In this document: positions 33,322 through 42,810 of the stretch, piece by piece
Layout of the letters: each line of letters begins with the position of its first letter
Numbering within the stretch: the first letter of the stretch is position 1
Virus record (IMG/VR): IMGVR_UViG_3300032006_000010
Coordinates: 1-54,395 of that record
Reading direction: 5' to 3' (one strand)
DNA length: 54,395 nt
Source: a virus
Program-made: the position numbers and the translations under genes
The notes under the pieces: model-generated
Database searches by the model: none
The model's input: the letters and a program-made list of their open reading frames with translations, nothing else
Told to the model about the DNA's origin: nothing

Positions 33322-34128
33322 CTAATCAAAATAAGTTTTATCATTAGAGTATATCGTATTTACTTCACTTGAAGTCAGCGCCCTATCCCATATAATAAAC
33401 TTTCCTATTTGCCCATTCCAGCACTCACCAGCTAGTTGTTGACAGCCTAAATAAATCTTTTTACCACTAATAGACCTACCGTCACTAGTTGTTTGGTCTA
33501 GCGCTCCATCTTCATAAATCTTTAAATCTGAACCATCATATGTAAAAGTTATGTTTTGCCAATCACTTTGGTCTAAGGAAATACCTGCGATATCAGACCA
33601 AGCTCCGTCATAGAACCTTGCTTTATCGCCCGAAGTCTCAGCAAACTCAAACTGATAACTGTCCATACCAAATATTCTTTCATAATTTCCTCCTTGTGTT
33701 CCTGTATGATTTACCCATACAGCAATAGTCCAAGCACTGCCCGGAGAAATAGTGTCGTCTGTCACAATATAATCATTAGTACCATCAAATTCGTAATGTG
33801 CAGGTTCGCTTGAAGTATATGAAGTTCCATTATTAACAGACATATTTGTATCATTACCATATACTGATTTCCAATTACTACTATTACCAGACCTAGCATC
33901 CCAAAAATCTACTATAGAAGCAGATTGGACACTTACAGATGGGTAATGTTGGTACCCATGCCATTCACTCATTGAGTGAGGTGCACCACCACTGTGCTCA
34001 GCAGAATGATTTAGCGTGCCATAATCTCCATCCTCAGCCTTTTTTAACTGTATAGTAGCAGTAGAACTGCGACGTAGCTCAGTATTTATCTGAGACATAG
34101 AGATTGTTCCACTAGCTGGCAGCGCCAC
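33322..34128 (-). CDS. Fibre/adhesin-like protein with LamG (concanavalin-like) domain, 268 aa
   Basis: N-terminal MALPASGTISMSQINTEL followed by RSSTATIQLKKAEDG is a common tail-attachment segment of phage receptor-binding proteins. From about residue 75 a LamG/concanavalin-A-like jelly roll follows (EFDGTNDYIV, SAWTIAVWVNHTG, GQIGKFIIWDRALTSSEV). Such domains bind carbohydrate. It overlaps the long fibre gene by 17 nt, so the two receptor-binding candidates are co-expressed. Confidence 0.8.
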   Translation of the reverse strand: MALPASGTISMSQINTELRRSSTATIQLKKAEDGDYGTLNHSAEHSGGAPHSMSEWHGYQHYPSVSVQSASIVDFWDARSGNSSNWKSVYGNDTNMSVNNGTSYTSSEPAHYEFDGTNDYIVTDDTISPGSAWTIAVWVNHTGTQGGNYERIFGMDSYQFEFAETSGDKARFYDGAWSDIAGISLDQSDWQNITFTYDGSDLKIYEDGALDQTTSDGRSISGKKIYLGCQQLAGECWNGQIGKFIIWDRALTSSEVNTIYSNDKTYFD

Positions 34129-37100
34129 GTAGCACCTCCACTTCTTGCTTTAATTCTTTTATAGCCTCTATTAAATAACTCGTCAAGTTACCATAAGAAA
34201 CAGATTTATATTCACCATCGTGTACTAACTCTGGAGCAATAGATTCTAATTCGTCAGCTAAGACACCTGCACCGCTTTTACCATCTTTAATTCTGTCAAA
34301 TGTTACTCCACGCATTTTTACTACTTTGTCTAATGCTGAATCAATAGTATTGATATTTTCTTTAAGTCTAATATCAGAGTATGCAGTTACATCGCCAGCA
34401 AATGTGGCTGAACCATCAGAATTAAAAGTTTGCTTTGCACCATTGCCATTATATTCATATATAAAAGTATCAGATGCACCTCCTGTATTAAAAATTATAT
34501 TACTGCCTGTTCCTCTAATATTATGAAAAGCATTAGATGATGCAGAACCCCCTCCATATACACCACCCTTACTACTAAATACTATTCTGAAGTCTGCATC
34601 GGTAGAACCCAAATGAACCATATCGCCTTGAGTTACTATATCACCAGCAATTGTGGTGTCGCCATTTCCTTTTACACTAAATAAATCTGTTCCTACTGAA
34701 TAATCTCTAATATGCAAAGCTGACCTAGTACCACTAGCGGCATGAATGTATACTCCAAATCCATCTGAAGAAGTATTTTCAATCATTGCAGCATATTTAT
34801 CAGTACCAGATGCACCTTTAATATGCATTAATTGATTTGTTAAACTCGGACTACCACCACCTAAAGCTATTTTCCCACCAAATGTGGCGTTTCCAGATGT
34901 GTCTAATTCTAAATACTTTGTGTCACCTGTTCCTGTTCCCGATGTGCCATAAAATGCAAATGCTCCCTTTGTACTACTATCTACACCATAAGAGAAAAAG
35001 TCTGACCTACCTGTGTCCCCTCCTTGATGCCAAATTGCCAATGACTGTAGGCTATCACCTGCATTTTTCTGTTGTCTAAATGTTCCAACTACACATAATG
35101 GTTCAGCAAGAGTTGAGCCATTTACTGCAACATTACCAGTAAATGTGGCGTTGTCACCTAGCGTAAAGACATTATTCCCACCTGTCCAAAAGTTTAGATG
35201 GTCTGCACTAGCTGAGTTTATATAAGTATTAGACCCACCATCATAATAAATACTTTTACCTTGGTCTACCCAGATATTATCACTTGAAGATAGATTCCCA
35301 GTGACATCAACATTGCCAGTGAAATTAGCGTTACCTGCTGAATCAAATGTAGTCGTTACTGTAGCAGTTGCACCTGTCCCTCCAGTCATAAATTGAATAG
35401 CACCAGTTCTATTAAATTGAATACCACAGGACTCTTCACCAGTATTAAATCTTGCAATAGCACCACCCGAGCCTGTAATTAAATTTGAACCAATCAACAA
35501 TGAAGTACCAGAAGCATCCTCATAAGTAGATAAAGCGGCATCTCCAGTGACACCAGCCGCATTTTGAAATCTTATTTTTGGTGTATTAGAATCAGATGCA
35601 TCAAAACTGAGTAATCCCTCTGGAGCCGTTATCCCAATACCGACATTGCCAGTTGTAAAGCAATTTACACTCCCACGAAATTCTAATGGGATATTTGCAC
35701 TATTAGCATCATTAGTACCCATTATACATACACCAGTAGCAATATCGCCACCACCAGCAAAAGAAATATTTCTATTTGTAGCTGTTTTAACGGTCAACTC
35801 TGTTTGAGGACTAGTTGTCCCGATACCAACTTTGCCATCTGGAGTAACCCTCATTGATTCATCAGGGTCTCCAGAAGCGCTGGTTTTAATTATAAATTCA
35901 TTGTTAGCCCAGACTGCTACATAATAATGATGTATATCCATATAAGAAGTACCATTTGTATGTGATACTCTCAATTGTGGTGCGGATGCAGTGTTTATTC
36001 GAACTTGTCCAGCAAATGTGGCGTTTTGAGAGTCATCCAATGTTAAAGCTAGTGTTTTTGTCCCCAACTTATCGTCATTGGTTTTATCAGTATAAAAGTT
36101 GATTGCACTATATCCAGTAAGATTTAAGTAATGGTCATGTGAAACTGTTTTAGACCATATACCCTGATTATCATTTCCACCAATAGAAATAGCACCTGCT
36201 CCTCCTACTGCATTGCCACTTCTAACATTTAAAGAGGCTGAATTAGCAACAGACTCATCAAAAGAACTTTTCTTTATTACTGCTTGCCAAGTAACGCCTG
36301 ACAAACCGTGATTTCCTATATCAACCCTCCCTGTAAATGTAGCGTTTTGTGAACTGTCAAGAGTTAATGCAAGGGATGGGGCTCCAGTACTTCCTGACTT
36401 AGTATAAAAAGCTAAATCTCCAAGATTGTTAGAACCTCTATCTATATGAACTATCGCACCGCCAATATGGTCTGCTCCATCATTTGCAAAGGCAATACCA
36501 GTACCTTGACCTGTTGTATATGGTTGACGAATAACTATTGCATAATCATCAGCATCGCCTAAATCTCCGACTGCATTTAAAGCAGAAGAATTTATATCAA
36601 CATTTCCACCCGATACTGAAATATCACCAGCAAATGTGGCTGTTCCAGTTCCAAATGTTACCGCATGATTAGCTGGTGCAATTTGAAGGACATTACCAGA
36701 AGACAATTTTAGCAATTCCCTCTGAGTTCCACCTGAGTCTTCAGCTTGTAAAGCCTGAGCATTGTTCATCTTTATATACCCAGCAGTTCTAAAACCAGTG
36801 GATGAATACACATCACCAGTGAATGCAGCTGAATTATCTGATGCAGTAAGAGTAAAAAGTTTAGTAGAACCATTATCATCTGATATATAAAACTTACCAG
36901 CGTCCCATGCAGTCATTCTCCATGTTGTTACTGTGCCATTTGTATTAGCAATTTTTAATGTGCCTTCCGTAGCAGAAATATTTACATCCCCAAAAAAAGC
37001 AGTGCTTAAATCGTTATTGAATTCTACAACTCTTGCATCTGTACTTGTCCACCTTTCAAGAGCAATGCTTGGAGTGGTGGTAGTTGCTCCATCAGGATTC

Positions 37101-39922
37101 ATTCTAAAAGTCCAACACCCATCATCTTCAGCATCATTAGTCCTAAAGCTAACATCTGCCGTACCACTTGTGCTTGTTCTGTCTATGCTTACTCTTGGAG
37201 AATGATTAGCTGACCTTACATGGAGAGGTTGAGATGGTGTATGCGTTCCACCTACTGCAACATTCCCAGCAAATGTGGCTGTCTTGTCAATAGCAAGATG
37301 TAATACATCTACTCCACCTGCTCTAAACTGAAGAGGTTCAACGGCTATACCTGCGGTAGCTGCATTATCTATCTCCCCAATATATAAAGCAGTGCCATCT
37401 CTATATATTAATCTTTGCGCACCCGTATCCAAAACATTGCCAGATGATGGCAATACAACCTTACCGGCAAATGTGGCATTACCATCTATATCGACTAAGA
37501 AATTATCTGTGAATCCTCCTGAACTACCATAACCTTCTGCTTTAATTAAATATCTACCTGTTTGTCCAGCATCATTGCTTTTACATTTTATATGAAGTCC
37601 TTGAGCAGTTCCATTATCATTATAAAAATATCCAGTAAAAGCACCTGAATCTTTTATAACTTGAAGTGCTGTTGTATTAGCACTCATATTAAACTCTGCT
37701 ATTGCGGTTGCAAAATCCGAATCACCTATTTTTAAATTGTTCATGTTTTGCCCGAACCCAAGCCAAGCGGATGCACCTGATGACCTTGTACCAATATTAA
37801 ATTTAGTATTCGTTCCAAACCTTATATCCCCATTAACTGTCAATACATCACTAGAAGCATTACCAAGAGTAGTATTTCCATTTACTTGGAGAGCAGAGTA
37901 TAATGTAGCATCGCCTTCAATTCCGACATCCCCAGCAAATGTAGCGTTTCCTCCATCTGCAATAACCAACTGTGAAGCAACTCCCTCTTCATTGATAAAG
38001 AAACGATTATTACTTGCATCATAACCCATTGCCCATTGGTCTGAACCGCCCTCTTTAAAAAGCATCGTTGAATAAGTTGTACCATCTACAGAAATTTTTG
38101 CTTCACCACTACTTTTCTTAACGTGTAATAGTTCAGCTGGACTCGATGTACCTATACCGACATTGCCACTTTGGTCAATGACCATATTTTGATTTAAATC
38201 ACCATCAGATGCTCTCGTCCAAAATCCCATTTCACTAACATAATTAGCATTTGTAGATTTTCTTACAGTAATCCTGCCTACACCTGCATTTGTGGTGGTG
38301 CTTGCCTGTTGCCCAGCATAAAAGAATAAACTTGCAAAACTCCCTACTTCATTGTTCGCACTATTGTGAATTACCAATTCGCCATCAGTATATGGCGCAT
38401 AAGAATTTAGATTACTAACATCGTTTGAAGTCCCTAACGTAGCACTACGAGTAAATTTTACAGTAGCATTTTTATTAAATGTAGCTTCCTGATTATATGT
38501 TGTACCACCATCTGCGATGACGATAGCATCGTCATCTCCGTCTGTTCCTAAATAAAGATTACCAGTAGATTTTACAGTACCATTAGCTGTGTCAAGTGTA
38601 ACATTCCCAGCGAAGGTAGCGTTACCTGAAGTGGGTGCTAATTTTAATTGACCACCAGAACTACCTAATCCATCTCCATAATTAAAAACAAGAGCATTAT
38701 CAGTATTATCCCTTCCAATAGACCAGCGAACTGATGATGCATTTTTAAATTGTAGATAACCATCTCCACCTCCTGAATCTATTGTTATATTTCCACCAGA
38801 AGGTTTGTCAATAAGTATATCACCAGCAAATGTAATGCTTCCATCGTGGTCAAAAATATGCTGTTTTCCACCATCGCTTAATTCAAATATTATGTCATCT
38901 CCAGCACTAGAACCTTCGTGTTTTAATCTTAAACTGCCACCCGTACTTTTTAGAATATATTGATTACCCGATTTAGTGAAACTGTGATTTCCTGCACTCT
39001 GTGTAATATTTCCAGTAAATGCGGCGATTTGACCATTTATTTCTTGTATAGTTGCAACACCAGTAACCTCTAAATCTCCATCTGTTTCAATGTTAGAAGC
39101 AAACACATCACCATCTACATTAAGTTCATACTGTGCGCTTTGTGTCGAAGATGCCCCAATATTTAATCTAGAAATACCAGATACTGAGCCCTCATGATTA
39201 GTGGTTGACTGAGGCAAGAAGTCAGATGTCCAACGAGCAATGCCTTTAGAAATACGAAATTCATCAAGATAACCTTTTAAATAATTTATATTATTATCAT
39301 CACCAATTTTCAAATCATTAGCAGTGGCTGTAATTGCACAAACTGCTGCACCTGAATTTATACGTACACCATTCTTGAAAGCATAAGCCTTGTCATTATC
39401 CGCATCAAATACTAATGCTATATGTTGCCATACATTATCTGAGAGGCTAACCCCGGTCTCCCATTCAGAACCAGCAGAAGCTACATTTACCCCACCCCAA
39501 AAAAGATTACCTGTGCTTTGTTGATAGTATAAATAATGGTCACCAGCATTTGCTGAATTATCACCAGTTCCCCAAGAAGAAAATATAGTAGGATTACCAG
39601 AAGAAGCAGTAGGATAAATCCAAAAATCTACAGTAAAATTATCACTATTTGTAAAATTATGCTCTGCACTATCTGGGATAGTTAGAAAGTCGCCAGAACC
39701 ATCAAAATAAATAGAGGTTTTACCAAAACGTTTTTTATCTGTTTCATGGTGAACATTACCTGTAGGGGTAATAGTATGCTCAGAAGGACTGGAATCAGTA
39801 AAAGTAGTGCTACCATCATCAGTATCTGAGTGGATTAATATCTTGGTAAAAGAATCTGGAAGTATCCCACCACCACCAGCAGCTGAATCGCCCTCCATCA
39901 GTATTTTTTTCCAAGTAGCCAT
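34112..39922 (-). CDS. Long tail fibre with LamG and S74 intramolecular chaperone domains, 1936 aa
   Basis: N-terminal MATWKKILMEGDS (shared in style with the 390-aa protein at 40252), then a LamG-like domain at about 40-225 (YFDGSGDFLTIPDS, FTVDFWIYPTAS). The central 1500 residues are an array of NATFAG(N/D)V-type repeats at irregular 60-150 residue intervals, mixed with SGNVGIGTSSP and DGKVGIGTTSP motifs, as in trimeric beta-helical fibres. The last 90 residues (SDIRLKENINTIDSALDKV) are a Peptidase_S74 autoproteolytic chaperone: the Ser-Asp at its start is the expected cleavage position. It should bind the host surface as a trimer and be trimmed after folding. Confidence 0.9.
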   Translation of the reverse strand: MATWKKILMEGDSAAGGGGILPDSFTKILIHSDTDDGSTTFTDSSPSEHTITPTGNVHHETDKKRFGKTSIYFDGSGDFLTIPDSAEHNFTNSDNFTVDFWIYPTASSGNPTIFSSWGTGDNSANAGDHYLYYQQSTGNLFWGGVNVASAGSEWETGVSLSDNVWQHIALVFDADNDKAYAFKNGVRINSGAAVCAITATANDLKIGDDNNINYLKGYLDEFRISKGIARWTSDFLPQSTTNHEGSVSGISRLNIGASSTQSAQYELNVDGDVFASNIETDGDLEVTGVATIQEINGQIAAFTGNITQSAGNHSFTKSGNQYILKSTGGSLRLKHEGSSAGDDIIFELSDGGKQHIFDHDGSITFAGDILIDKPSGGNITIDSGGGDGYLQFKNASSVRWSIGRDNTDNALVFNYGDGLGSSGGQLKLAPTSGNATFAGNVTLDTANGTVKSTGNLYLGTDGDDDAIVIADGGTTYNQEATFNKNATVKFTRSATLGTSNDVSNLNSYAPYTDGELVIHNSANNEVGSFASLFFYAGQQASTTTNAGVGRITVRKSTNANYVSEMGFWTRASDGDLNQNMVIDQSGNVGIGTSSPAELLHVKKSSGEAKISVDGTTYSTMLFKEGGSDQWAMGYDASNNRFFINEEGVASQLVIADGGNATFAGDVGIEGDATLYSALQVNGNTTLGNASSDVLTVNGDIRFGTNTKFNIGTRSSGASAWLGFGQNMNNLKIGDSDFATAIAEFNMSANTTALQVIKDSGAFTGYFYNDNGTAQGLHIKCKSNDAGQTGRYLIKAEGYGSSGGFTDNFLVDIDGNATFAGKVVLPSSGNVLDTGAQRLIYRDGTALYIGEIDNAATAGIAVEPLQFRAGGVDVLHLAIDKTATFAGNVAVGGTHTPSQPLHVRSANHSPRVSIDRTSTSGTADVSFRTNDAEDDGCWTFRMNPDGATTTTPSIALERWTSTDARVVEFNNDLSTAFFGDVNISATEGTLKIANTNGTVTTWRMTAWDAGKFYISDDNGSTKLFTLTASDNSAAFTGDVYSSTGFRTAGYIKMNNAQALQAEDSGGTQRELLKLSSGNVLQIAPANHAVTFGTGTATFAGDISVSGGNVDINSSALNAVGDLGDADDYAIVIRQPYTTGQGTGIAFANDGADHIGGAIVHIDRGSNNLGDLAFYTKSGSTGAPSLALTLDSSQNATFTGRVDIGNHGLSGVTWQAVIKKSSFDESVANSASLNVRSGNAVGGAGAISIGGNDNQGIWSKTVSHDHYLNLTGYSAINFYTDKTNDDKLGTKTLALTLDDSQNATFAGQVRINTASAPQLRVSHTNGTSYMDIHHYYVAVWANNEFIIKTSASGDPDESMRVTPDGKVGIGTTSPQTELTVKTATNRNISFAGGGDIATGVCIMGTNDANSANIPLEFRGSVNCFTTGNVGIGITAPEGLLSFDASDSNTPKIRFQNAAGVTGDAALSTYEDASGTSLLIGSNLITGSGGAIARFNTGEESCGIQFNRTGAIQFMTGGTGATATVTTTFDSAGNANFTGNVDVTGNLSSSDNIWVDQGKSIYYDGGSNTYINSASADHLNFWTGGNNVFTLGDNATFTGNVAVNGSTLAEPLCVVGTFRQQKNAGDSLQSLAIWHQGGDTGRSDFFSYGVDSSTKGAFAFYGTSGTGTGDTKYLELDTSGNATFGGKIALGGGSPSLTNQLMHIKGASGTDKYAAMIENTSSDGFGVYIHAASGTRSALHIRDYSVGTDLFSVKGNGDTTIAGDIVTQGDMVHLGSTDADFRIVFSSKGGVYGGGSASSNAFHNIRGTGSNIIFNTGGASDTFIYEYNGNGAKQTFNSDGSATFAGDVTAYSDIRLKENINTIDSALDKVVKMRGVTFDRIKDGKSGAGVLADELESIAPELVHDGEYKSVSYGNLTSYLIEAIKELKQEVEVLRGAAS
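34380..39110 (-). repeat. Degenerate fibre repeats (TFAG units)
   Basis: Within the fibre gene a 14-base core, on the plus strand CCAGCAAATGTGGC and close variants, recurs (for example near 34397, 36010, 36630, 37267, 37465 and 37930) and encodes ATFAG. About a dozen protein copies (ATFAGNV, ATFAGDV, ATFTGNV, ATFGGKI) are visible. Recurrent identical DNA suggests recombination or duplication inside the fibre and would let the shaft length vary. Confidence 0.75.
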
Positions 39923-40071
39923 TACTTAGCGTTTTCCTTTTCTACCTGCTTTGAGAAATAATTACCAACTTTCTTTAGGATACTAGAGACCATAGGAGCG
40001 TCCTTTCCTTTTATAGTAATATTTTCAAGCGCCTGTAATATTACAGCAATCTCATCACTCGTCAGTCTCAC
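39922..40071 (-). CDS. 49-aa protein between fibre genes
   Basis: Starts with GTG at 40071, with GGGAG upstream and an overlap of 17 nt with the preceding gene; it ends in a TAATG overlap with the long fibre gene, strong evidence for coupled translation. The sequence (MRLTSDEIAVILQALENITI, then KGKDAPMVSSILKKVGNYFS) is helical. It may be a fibre assembly accessory. Confidence 0.6.
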   Translation of the reverse strand: MRLTSDEIAVILQALENITIKGKDAPMVSSILKKVGNYFSKQVEKENAK

Positions 40072-40252
40072 CTAAGTACTCCCTATGAATATTTGCAAGT
40101 TTATCCATCACAGTACTGGCTATTTGCAATTCAGAGCCATCAAAAGTGCTCCGTAAAATAAGTTTTAGTAAAAAATCAGTATCTTTTACACCAAGTCTAA
40201 TTGTTTTTTGTAACGCCTGACTTTGCCCCGACTGAGCTAATACTTTGCTCAT
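40055..40252 (-). CDS. Hypothetical 65-aa protein
   Basis: Helical (QSQALQKTIRLGVKDTDFLL then STVMDKLANIHREYLGETDE). Not recognised. It starts on the stop of the 390-aa fibre-base protein and is followed by the 49-aa GTG-start gene, so all are one coupled set. Together the two small helical proteins may form an assembly chaperone pair for the fibre. Confidence 0.65.
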   Translation of the reverse strand: MSKVLAQSGQSQALQKTIRLGVKDTDFLLKLILRSTFDGSELQIASTVMDKLANIHREYLGETDE

Positions 40253-41424
40253 TAGTAGACTCTAATATAAAGAGCATCATCATTAGTATTGTAACAGAAA
40301 GAACCCGGACCTTGAGAATTACCATTAGGCGCACCAGCGTCAGACTTAAAATCCATGATAGCTATTGGAGAAGAAGCCGCATTAGATGTCCTAGCGTTTT
40401 TTAATCCCCAACCAGTAAGACCATCAGCAGCACCAGAGCCATCTCCATTACCACCTCCTTGGGCTTTGGTCCATTTTATAGAGGGATAATTAGCTACAGT
40501 CGAAGTATGCTCTACCTCTATTCCGGCACCATCAGCAGTATCAACTGTAGGAGATGCTACATTCGCAATTTTTATTACTGCATCCTGTACATCTAAATTA
40601 GTAGTATTGATAGTTGTAGTCGTACCAGTAACAGTTAAATCTGCTATAGTAGCCGTTCCAGCGACATCTAAATCACCACTCATAGTAACCTTTTCGGCAT
40701 CAGTTTGAGTATCGAATACAAGCAAACCAGCTTTACCAGCAGTATCAAAAGACAGGGCAGTAGCACTATTATCATCCAAATCCCAATCTATTGAATCTAG
40801 AGTAGTGTTCACATCTGACCTGAGTTTCACACCTGACGCAGTACCTTGAAATAGTACTTCGCCAGCATCTATAGTTATTGACCCTCCAGTTGCATTACCA
40901 ATTAGAGTTATTAAATCCATTTGGCTGTTTTCAGTGCCACTGCTAGTGCCACTTTGGTTTGATACTCCAATATTCAATCTCCCGGGCACAGCATTACCAG
41001 TACTGGCACCACCATAAATATTTGTAGTTTGACCAGCTACGTTAGTGCCTACTGGAGTGCGAGGCTTCATAGTTAGTGGTTTTCCTATTGTAGTGGTTAG
41101 GTTACCAGTATCTAAATCAACGTCACCCCTCATAATAGTCTTTCTTCCAGCATTACTAGTCTGGTCCGTATGACCAATAAGTATCTCAGAGCCGGTTAGG
41201 TTAGCTAATCTATCAAGACCGTTCTGGTTAGAAATCTCGATAGTTACCGCAGCATCTGCGTGTGTAATTGACGAATAAGTACCCTCTGTTAATCTAGCGG
41301 GTTCATATCTATCTTGGTCGTTATTATAGATAAGAAGTTGCCCAGATGCATCACCATCTGCATGGACATCAGCAAGTTTGCTAATCTTGTCCTGTTCGCT
41401 TATTATCTGTTTCCAAGTTGCCAT
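40252..41424 (-). CDS. Fibre-base or tail-spike-like protein, 390 aa
   Basis: Begins MATWKQIISEQDKISKLADV, the same opening as the 1936-aa fibre (MATWKKILMEGD), suggesting a shared virion attachment segment. The rest is beta-helical (TATIADLTVTGTTTTINTTN, VLFQGTASGVKLRSDVNTTL) with Gly/Asn turns and a C-terminal SFCYNTNDDALYIRVY ending that is common in phage collagen/fibre-type tips. Probably a second, shorter fibre or the fibre's proximal part. Confidence 0.75.
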   Translation of the reverse strand: MATWKQIISEQDKISKLADVHADGDASGQLLIYNNDQDRYEPARLTEGTYSSITHADAAVTIEISNQNGLDRLANLTGSEILIGHTDQTSNAGRKTIMRGDVDLDTGNLTTTIGKPLTMKPRTPVGTNVAGQTTNIYGGASTGNAVPGRLNIGVSNQSGTSSGTENSQMDLITLIGNATGGSITIDAGEVLFQGTASGVKLRSDVNTTLDSIDWDLDDNSATALSFDTAGKAGLLVFDTQTDAEKVTMSGDLDVAGTATIADLTVTGTTTTINTTNLDVQDAVIKIANVASPTVDTADGAGIEVEHTSTVANYPSIKWTKAQGGGNGDGSGAADGLTGWGLKNARTSNAASSPIAIMDFKSDAGAPNGNSQGPGSFCYNTNDDALYIRVY

Positions 41425-41439
41425 ACTATTTCTCCTTTA

Positions 41440-41802
41440 TTAAATGGCTACATAAAGACTTCCGTTTATCATCGAGATATCACCAACACTTGGCGAACTC
41501 GGCTCGGAAGACTTATCAGCGAGATTTAGTGTACCCGCTACCGTTACAGTTAAATCTCCAGCAACCTGAAGACTATTTTTTCCTATCCATAATGGGCTGC
41601 CTACGCCATCCCCATCGAATACTCTTTTGACACTTTCAGTGAGACCCTCATTAACCGTCCCACCTACTACTGTCAGTAAATCTTTTTGTATTACATCAAC
41701 GGTCCCATCGTCTCTTTTAAACTTCCCTGAGACATCATCGTAAAAAACCAGTTTAGTATAAACGTCTTTTACCTTATTCGGACCTGAAAGTGAACCTGCC
41801 AT
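41440..41802 (-). CDS. Tail fibre-associated 120-aa protein
   Basis: N-terminal helix-strand part (NKVKDVYTKLVFYDDVSGKF) and a C-terminal beta region with LQVAGDLTVTVAGTLNLA and PSVGDISMINGSLYVAI, the type of ending found on short phage head-fibre or tail-knob proteins. Overlaps the upstream gene by 1 nt. Function in the virion inferred from position. Confidence 0.65.
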   Translation of the reverse strand: MAGSLSGPNKVKDVYTKLVFYDDVSGKFKRDDGTVDVIQKDLLTVVGGTVNEGLTESVKRVFDGDGVGSPLWIGKNSLQVAGDLTVTVAGTLNLADKSSEPSSPSVGDISMINGSLYVAI

Positions 41803-42080
41803 TATTGTACCCTCGTGTAAGTTGGTGCTACCGTATTAATCTTTGTCATAACCGATGCTACTGGCTTATCAATCCTTGTAACTGTTGATATTGCTGGCTT
41901 TGAGACTCTTAAGTACGCCCCGGATGAGATATCATCGAATGATATATTTATCTGGTCAAAGGAAAAAGAGATAGCATTAAAAAATCTATTTCCAATTCCA
42001 GCAAATGAGTTCACATCATCAGAAAGTGTACTGAATGATGGTGAAGCTACTGAAAGCCTAGTAAAAGTTGTAGCTGCCAT
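41802..42080 (-). CDS. Hypothetical 92-aa beta-rich virion protein
   Basis: Ser/Thr/Phe-rich repeats with a rough heptad of strands (TFTRLSVASPSFSTLSDDV, then RVSKPAISTVTRIDKPVASV) and no charged clusters; reads as a small beta structural protein. It overlaps both neighbours by 1 nt. Not recognised; probably a connector or fibre-base component. Confidence 0.6.
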   Translation of the reverse strand: MAATTFTRLSVASPSFSTLSDDVNSFAGIGNRFFNAISFSFDQINISFDDISSGAYLRVSKPAISTVTRIDKPVASVMTKINTVAPTYTRVQ

Positions 42081-42547
42081 TAAAACTCCATTGGTTTAGA
42101 CATTATCTGTGAACCATCTCTCCCTCTGGATGAATATCTCTTCGCATCCCTGAGCGACATATCATATTTTGCATCAAAGTACTGAGCTAATTTAATAGTT
42201 TCTACTGACTTTTCATAACCCCTTGCTATTGCCCTATTTATAATAGCTTCGTGAAACTGAGCCGGAATTTCAGCGACCTGATTATCAAAATCGGCAACCG
42301 CTAATTGAACGCTACTATCTAGGTTTACACCGAGATAAACATCATTAGCTTCAAAACCATCTCTTTCAGGTGTTTCACCCGGCATGAGAAACTTATCAGG
42401 ACGCTGTATATAAAATATGGTAACCTTTGTTCCAGCAACACTTGGTGATGTAAATAAATCTGTATCAGCGCTGTAATAACCAAGATGTAAAGCATCTCTT
42501 TCCAGCCACCAAAGCCACTGACTAATATTTAAACTCTGTCGTTCCAT
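42080..42547 (-). CDS. Head-to-tail adaptor, C-terminal piece (155 aa)
   Basis: The strand TVTIFYIQRPDKFL-like segment (KVTIFYIQRPDKFL), then EIPAQFHEAIINRAIARGYE and LAQYFDAKYDMSLRDAKRYS are the second half of the common short-tailed phage adaptor fold (Y...P..l ... iPe.fh.aii..A...gy). The first half is the separate 87-aa gene just upstream, joined through a TAATG overlap. It ends in RGRDGSQIMSKPMEF. Confidence 0.7.
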   Translation of the reverse strand: MERQSLNISQWLWWLERDALHLGYYSADTDLFTSPSVAGTKVTIFYIQRPDKFLMPGETPERDGFEANDVYLGVNLDSSVQLAVADFDNQVAEIPAQFHEAIINRAIARGYEKSVETIKLAQYFDAKYDMSLRDAKRYSSRGRDGSQIMSKPMEF

Positions 42548-42810
42548 TAGGTTAAATCTCTTTTCTTAGGTCTTCCAATAAGTTTCTTTATCTGAGAACC
42601 ATCGTAATCAACATGCTTTATCTTAATGATATGGTCCTTTAACTGATAGACTCTCTGGTCCACTACAGTATCAAATTGGTCAGCAGATTCGATAAGCTCT
42701 GCATGAAACCCCATATCATTCATTGCATCATTCAAAGCATGCACTATCTCGGTCAAACCCATCTCTGGATGATGCTGACGAACTCTCTCAACCATCTCTT
42801 TTAACTTCAT
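42547..42810 (-). CDS. Head-to-tail adaptor, N-terminal piece (87 aa)
   Basis: MKLKEMVERVRQHHPEMGLT, then IVHALNDAMNDMGF and VYQLKDHIIKIKHVDYDG: the usual beginning of phage adaptor proteins (L.elv.rvR ... e.i..alN.A... ... Y.Lp..i..i..v...g). It stops at RPKKRDLT where an intact adaptor would continue, and the next gene carries on. The junction AAGAAAAGA is A-rich, so a -1 shift is conceivable, but re-initiation at TAATG is simpler. Confidence 0.7.
   Translation of the reverse strand: MKLKEMVERVRQHHPEMGLTEIVHALNDAMNDMGFHAELIESADQFDTVVDQRVYQLKDHIIKIKHVDYDGSQIKKLIGRPKKRDLT

Noticed and set aside
34380-39110. CRISPR-like regular repeats
   Set aside because: The repeated 14-base cores code for fibre residues at irregular intervals with no constant spacer length.
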